DNA from: Myxococcales bacterium
GTDB taxonomy: Bacteria; Myxococcota_A; Polyangia; Palsa-1104
Length of the DNA stretch: 64,000 bases
Assembly: GCA_003170275.1 (NCBI GenBank)
Contig: PNAM01000055.1
Span: 23,421-87,420, forward strand
Direction: 5' to 3'
Numbering within the stretch: position 1 is the stretch's first letter; the number at the start of each line of letters is the position of its first letter. The notes beneath the pieces were generated by a model. That model worked only from the letters and a program-made list of their open reading frames with translations, ran no database searches and was not told the DNA's origin. A program made the translations under genes and the position numbers. Below, one piece after another: positions 60,298-64,000 of the stretch.

Positions 60298-60893
60298 GGC
60301 AACGCCTCCTGTTGCGCAGCGGTGGCCAGGTCGAAGCGCACCGCCGGCGCCTCTTGCCCTTCGGGCGCGAGCTCGAGATATTTTTCGAACATCTCCTTGG
60401 CGCGCACTTTGTCGTTGCCGTCGCGGTACAGCTTGCCGAGCGCCAGGTAGGCCTGCGCGTCCTTGGGCGCGGTGCGCACCAGCGCGTTGAGCTCGCGCTC
60501 GGCGTCCTTCGTGCGATCGAGCGCGACCATCAGCGAGGCCTCGACGAAGCGCGTGGCGCGATCGTCAGGCTTGGCGTTGAGCCGCTTGGAGCAGCGATCG
60601 AGCGCCTCGTCGTAGCGCTGCGCCGCGACCAGCACGCGGATGATACGCGGCACGATCGCCTCCTGCGGCACGCCCAGCGCCTCGGCGCGCAGGTAGTACT
60701 GCTCGGCGCGCAGCAGATCGCCGCCCGCCTCCGCCTGCTCGCCGAGCTCCAGGTTGACGTTCTTGTCGTTGGGGTTGTCGGCCAATCTTTTTTCCAGCGG
60801 CGTCACGTCGGTCGGCGGCGTCATCGGCCGCTCCGCCGTGGTCGCCGCGCAACCCGCGAGCGTGAACGCCAACGCCAACGTGGAGCAGTTCAT
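60294..60893 (-). CDS. TadD-like TPR lipoprotein
   Basis: A 199-residue lipoprotein (signal STLALAFTLAGC, lipobox TLAGC). The mature part has TPR helices: NVNLELGEQAEAGGDLLRA, RYDEALDRCSKRL and AQAYLALGKLYRDGNDKVRA. TadD proteins are TPR lipoproteins that help assemble the outer-membrane secretin of Tad systems. Position between the ATPase and the second FHA gene, with 4 bp overlaps on both sides, supports this role. Confidence 0.8.
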   Translation of the reverse strand: MNCSTLALAFTLAGCAATTAERPMTPPTDVTPLEKRLADNPNDKNVNLELGEQAEAGGDLLRAEQYYLRAEALGVPQEAIVPRIIRVLVAAQRYDEALDRCSKRLNAKPDDRATRFVEASLMVALDRTKDAERELNALVRTAPKDAQAYLALGKLYRDGNDKVRAKEMFEKYLELAPEGQEAPAVRFDLATAAQQEALP

Positions 60894-61828
60894 TTGACAT
60901 CTCCCGGGCCGGGCTGCTGAGGCTTGGGCAGCGTGCGGCGGTAGGCGTCGAGCTTGATGCGATACGGGTGGCGCTCGTCGGGGAGGATGCGGGCCAACAG
61001 CGCCGCTTCGTTGGCCTGGCGGCGCAGATCGGCGGCGGCGATCGCGCGCGAGAGCCGGAAGCGCGCGTCCTGGAACTCGGCCTCGGCGCGGGCGCGCGCC
61101 TGCTCGAGCTGCGCGCTCACGTCGGCCATGTCGGCGAGCGGGCGCCCCGACTGATCGCGAAAGTGCGAGGCCTTGTCGAGCTCGAGCGCCGCGCGATACA
61201 GGTTGCCCGGATCGGCGCCCGCCTGCGCCAGCAGCTTCTTGCCCTTTTGGTATTCATCGTGCGCGCGGGTGTCGCACTCCAGCGGATTGCCGCAACGGAC
61301 GATTGTTTCTGGGGGCACGTCGGCGAACATCTTGATCTGCGCGGTCGCCAGATCGCCGGCGCCCGGATCTTCGGTGCCGCCAAACAACAGATAACCGACA
61401 TACAGCGCCATGAAGGTCACCCCCGCCATCAGCGCCATGCGCAACGGCGGGATCTGATCCTTGCCGCCCGCGCCGTCCTTGACGCCCTTGGGCACCTTGC
61501 GCTCGAACAGCACGCGCACGTCGGCGACCGCGATCAGATCGCCCGGCGTGAGGGTTCCCTCGACGGCGGGCCGCTCGTTGACGTAGGTCGGGTTGGTGGT
61601 CTCGTAGGGCGTGATGCGATAGCGCGGCTCGCCCGCCGATCCGCGCCCGCGCTCGAGCAGGAACTGCGAGCGCGACAGCGCGGCGTGCTCGATGCGCAGA
61701 TCGGCCTCGAGCCCGCGCCCGACCAGCACGCGATCCTGGTTGAACTGGTAGCGCGCCGGCCGCCCGCCGGTGAGCGACACCAGCAGCGCGAACGGCAGAT
61801 CGGTCTGCTCGGTGGGTGGTCCCGGCAT
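60890..61828 (-). CDS. FHA-domain protein of the Tad locus
   Basis: A 312-residue protein. The N-terminal FHA domain (~25-120) has VLVGRGLEADLRIEH, ALSRSQFLLER and NPTYVNERP. One TM helix (LRMALMAGVTFMALYVGYLLF) near 145 is followed by a long helical C-terminal region (QLEQARARAEAEFQDARFRL). It probably presents the FHA domain in the cytoplasm with the helical part in the periplasm. Its ATG overlaps the TadC-like stop (TAATG). Two FHA proteins in one Tad locus suggest control by Ser/Thr phosphorylation. Confidence 0.82.
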   Translation of the reverse strand: MPGPPTEQTDLPFALLVSLTGGRPARYQFNQDRVLVGRGLEADLRIEHAALSRSQFLLERGRGSAGEPRYRITPYETTNPTYVNERPAVEGTLTPGDLIAVADVRVLFERKVPKGVKDGAGGKDQIPPLRMALMAGVTFMALYVGYLLFGGTEDPGAGDLATAQIKMFADVPPETIVRCGNPLECDTRAHDEYQKGKKLLAQAGADPGNLYRAALELDKASHFRDQSGRPLADMADVSAQLEQARARAEAEFQDARFRLSRAIAAADLRRQANEAALLARILPDERHPYRIKLDAYRRTLPKPQQPGPGDVK

Positions 61829-62742
61829 TAGAACAATTGCCCCCGGAAGCCCTTGACGATCAGGCTGCCGAACATCACCAGCACCGTCGCTGCGAAGATG
61901 AACATCAGCGGCATGAGGATCACCACGCCCGCGCGACCGGCCACTTTTTCGGCGGTCTGGAAGCGCTTGGTGCGCGCCACCTCGGCCTGGATCTTGAGCA
62001 CCTCGACCAGCGGCGTGCCGCGCTTCTCCGCCTGCGTCGCGTTGGTGACGAACGCCTTGACCAGCTCGGTGGGCGCGCGATACGCGAGATCCTCGAGCGC
62101 CTCCTTGCGCGTCTTGCCGAGGCTGAGCTCGTGCAGAAAGCGGCTCAGCTCCTCGCACAGCGGGTCGCGCTTGTCGCTCCACTTCTCGACCACGTGGCGC
62201 ACCGCGCCGATGAAGTCGAGGCCCGCGCCCATCGACAGCACGAACAGATCGAGCGCCTGCGGCAGGCCGCGGTTGATCGCGTGCAGCCGCGTCTGCGCCT
62301 TGTCGTTGAGCCACAGGTTGGGCAGCACCAGGCCGAGGAACACCCCGACGATCACGATCCCGTAGCCCATGTTGGCAGCGTGGGCGAACAGGTACGACGA
62401 CAACAGCCCGAAGAAGGTGCTGGCGATGATCATGCCGAGGAACTCGTCGGGCGACAGCCCCATCGGCTCGCCCGCGTTGCGCAGCTTGAGCGAGGTCTTC
62501 TCTTTCCACTGCGGCGCGCCGATCAGCGTCGCGTAGTGCGTGCACAGCTTGATCGCCGGCCAGGCGATGCGCAACAGCACGCTCCCTTCCAACGCCTCGC
62601 GCCGCCGCGTCGAGCGATAGCCGCGCAGCACCGGATCGCGCAGCTCCGACGGAATGAACAGCACCACCAGCGACGCCGCCGCGGCCGCCGCCGCCGCCAG
62701 CGCCAACACCAACCACACCGTCGAGAGCTGGACGTTTCCCAT
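61828..62742 (-). CDS. tadC: TadC-like inner membrane platform protein
   Basis: A 304-residue membrane protein with a T2SSF-type domain: FVLSMGAGLDFIGAVRHVVE, 'LYFMHE'-like helices (LCEELSRFLHELSLGKTRKE) and a C-terminal helix pair (FQTAEKVAGRAGVVILMPL, FIFAATVLVMFGSLIVKG). In Tad systems TadB and TadC are paired polytopic platform proteins under the ATPase. It overlaps the FHA gene and the TadB-like gene by 1 bp each (TAATG). Confidence 0.85.
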   Translation of the reverse strand: MGNVQLSTVWLVLALAAAAAAAASLVVLFIPSELRDPVLRGYRSTRRREALEGSVLLRIAWPAIKLCTHYATLIGAPQWKEKTSLKLRNAGEPMGLSPDEFLGMIIASTFFGLLSSYLFAHAANMGYGIVIVGVFLGLVLPNLWLNDKAQTRLHAINRGLPQALDLFVLSMGAGLDFIGAVRHVVEKWSDKRDPLCEELSRFLHELSLGKTRKEALEDLAYRAPTELVKAFVTNATQAEKRGTPLVEVLKIQAEVARTKRFQTAEKVAGRAGVVILMPLMFIFAATVLVMFGSLIVKGFRGQLF

Positions 62743-63617
62743 TACACGTCGATCTTCGTCAGCTTGGAGACCATCGCCAGCCCGACGAACTCGAGCACGC
62801 AGGCGAACGACAGCACCAGCCAGCCCACCGGATCGGAGAACAGCGGCTGCATCCACTCCGGATCGATCAGCTGCAGCGCGCCGCCGAAGACGAACGGCAG
62901 CATGCCCATGACGATCACCTGCGCCTTGCCCTCGGAGGTCTTGGCCTCCATCACGCCCTCGACGCGCATGGTCTCGCGCAATACGCCGGCGGTGGTCTCG
63001 AGCACCTTGGGCAGCTCGCCGCCGGTCTGCCGCCCGACGGTGAGCGCGGTGACGATCGCGTCCACGTTGCGGCTCTGGCAGCGGTTGGCGAGATCGCGCA
63101 GCGCCTCGTCCATCGGCGTGCCGAGGCGCACCTGCTTGACCAGGATGTCGGCCTCCTGGCTGATCGGTGGATCGAAGTGCTGCGCGATGGTGGCGAACGC
63201 GTCCTCCAGGTTCTGCGTGACCAGGATGGTGTTGGCCATCGACTGCAGCGTCGAGTCGAGCTGCTCCTCGAGCGCCCGCTTGCGCTGCGTGCGCTCGCGC
63301 TCGAGCAGCATCACGCGCCCGTAGCCGAAGAACGCCAGCAGGATCACGCCGTAGACCCACGAGCCGAGGAGGATGCCGCCGGAGAGCAGGCCGACCAGCA
63401 TGAACCCGGCGTGGCGCAGCGCGAACTCCCGCGCGCGCATGGGCGAGTAGAGCGCGCGCAGGTTGCGGTTGGCCCAGCCTTCGTACAGCTTCCATTGCGC
63501 CTTGAAGAAATCCGAGAGCGGCGTCCAGCCATGGACCACCGTGGCGAAGGTCGCCAGCGCCGCCGCGACGATGCCCAGGCCGAGCAGTCCGAGCTGCATG
63601 AGCTTGGGCGAGATCAC
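62742..63617 (-). CDS. tadB: TadB-like inner membrane platform protein
   Basis: A 291-residue membrane protein. The T2SSF domain (LQSMANTILVTQNLEDAFATI, GTPMDEALRDLANRCQSRNV, IVTALTVGRQTGGELPKVLE) lies between N-terminal (LMQLGLLGLGIVAAALATFA, GFMLVGLLSGGILLGSWV) and C-terminal transmembrane helices. It follows the partial ATPase gene with a 4 bp overlap and precedes tadC with a 1 bp overlap, as expected of a tadABC unit. Confidence 0.85.
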   Translation of the reverse strand: MISPKLMQLGLLGLGIVAAALATFATVVHGWTPLSDFFKAQWKLYEGWANRNLRALYSPMRAREFALRHAGFMLVGLLSGGILLGSWVYGVILLAFFGYGRVMLLERERTQRKRALEEQLDSTLQSMANTILVTQNLEDAFATIAQHFDPPISQEADILVKQVRLGTPMDEALRDLANRCQSRNVDAIVTALTVGRQTGGELPKVLETTAGVLRETMRVEGVMEAKTSEGKAQVIVMGMLPFVFGGALQLIDPEWMQPLFSDPVGWLVLSFACVLEFVGLAMVSKLTKIDV

Positions 63618-64000
63618 AGGTATTCCCCGTCGGTGACCAGCCCCATGGTGATGAACTCGTGGATGAACGACGGCATGTAGCCGGTGGCGCGGAACTCGCC
63701 GGTCACCTTTCCGCGATCGCCGGGCGTGCGATAGAACTCGAAGATGTTCTCGAGGCGCACCGAGCCGTCCTCTTGCATCCCGACCACCTCGGCGATCTGC
63801 GTGATCTTGCGCGAGCCGTCGACGAAGCGCGCCTGCTGCACGACCAGGTGGATCGAGTTGGCGATCTGCTCGCGGATCGCGCGCGTCGGCAGATCGAGCC
63901 CGCCCATCAGCACCAGCGTCTCCAGGCGCGCGATCGCCTCCTCGGGCGAGTTGGCGTGCGTGGTGGTGAGCGAGCCGTCGTGGCCGGTGTTCATCGCCTG
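63614..64000 (-). CDS. tadA: TadA/CpaF ATPase, N-terminus beyond window
   Basis: The last 128 residues of a VirB11/TadA-type ATPase; the gene continues past the right edge. Visible are the His-box region GHDGSLTTTHANSPEEAIARLETL, then DLPTRAIREQIANSIHLVVQ and the C-terminal 'RKITQIAEVVGMQEDGSVRL'. This is the canonical C-terminal half of TadA/CpaF. The Walker A lies outside the window. It is the presumed main motor of the pilus and differs from the shorter paralogue at 59197-60297. Confidence 0.88.
   Translation of the reverse strand, partial: QAMNTGHDGSLTTTHANSPEEAIARLETLVLMGGLDLPTRAIREQIANSIHLVVQQARFVDGSRKITQIAEVVGMQEDGSVRLENIFEFYRTPGDRGKVTGEFRATGYMPSFIHEFITMGLVTDGEYL

Overview
The window is a dense stretch of a very GC-rich bacterial chromosome. 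It combines many eukaryote-like Ser/Thr kinases and FHA proteins, numerous Cys-rich 'CxxDxxC' lipoproteins, AgmX/TonB-like and DUF4388 (PATAN) domains, a giant TPR protein and a large Tad locus. This combination points to Myxococcota (order not determinable). Codon use strongly favours G/C at third positions, and genes are packed with many 1-4 bp stop/start overlaps. I see no rRNA, tRNA, CRISPR array, transposase, integrase or prophage. No stretch longer than 300 bp lacks a gene.

Layout. 1-9 kb: a truncated TPR membrane protein, a Cys-rich lipoprotein, an alcohol dehydrogenase/metallo-beta-lactamase-fold pair, a large propeller lipoprotein, a LiaF-like protein, MiaE and a SerA-like dehydrogenase. 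8.9-11.5 kb: a DUF2306-like membrane protein divergent from a PadR regulator with two clear PadR operators, then a sugar-phosphate-type nucleotidyltransferase overlapping a CDP-alcohol phosphatidyltransferase. 11.6-16.4 kb: a 1600-residue SIR2-like/TPR protein whose SIR2 catalytic positions look substituted. 16.4-18.8 kb: exported and lipoprotein genes plus an FGE-fold protein. 18.8-25.3 kb, minus strand: HEAT-like protein, carB, greA, recQ.

25.3-37 kb is a signalling block. A PilZ protein is coupled to a 7TM receptor fused to a Ser/Thr kinase. A convergent protein carries two kinase domains plus TPRs. A plus-strand chemosensory cluster follows (REC-DUF4388, CheY-like, CheW, MCP, CheA-REC), with no CheR or CheB in the window.

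37-48 kb: Cys-rich lipoproteins, uppP, a second CDP-alcohol phosphatidyltransferase, HU, a membrane HExxH protein, an MFS exporter, a beta-propeller diheme cytochrome, an EXPERA-like protein and treZ.

48-64 kb: a minus-strand Tad (Flp) pilus locus that runs off the right edge. It has a TadA/CpaF ATPase (partial), TadB, TadC, an FHA protein, a TadD-like lipoprotein, a second CpaF-type ATPase, another FHA/TM protein, small exported proteins, then two Flp pilins, a CpaA prepilin peptidase and TadE/TadG-type pseudopilins. The locus is split at 53.5-55.75 kb by an island of visibly lower GC. The island holds two copies of a ~70 bp repeat, small zinc-ribbon and membrane proteins of unknown function, and a HigBA-type toxin-antitoxin pair with its own palindromic operator. 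Kinases, FHA proteins, PilZ and the chemosensory system could plausibly act together on surface behaviour and the Tad apparatus, but that link is inference.
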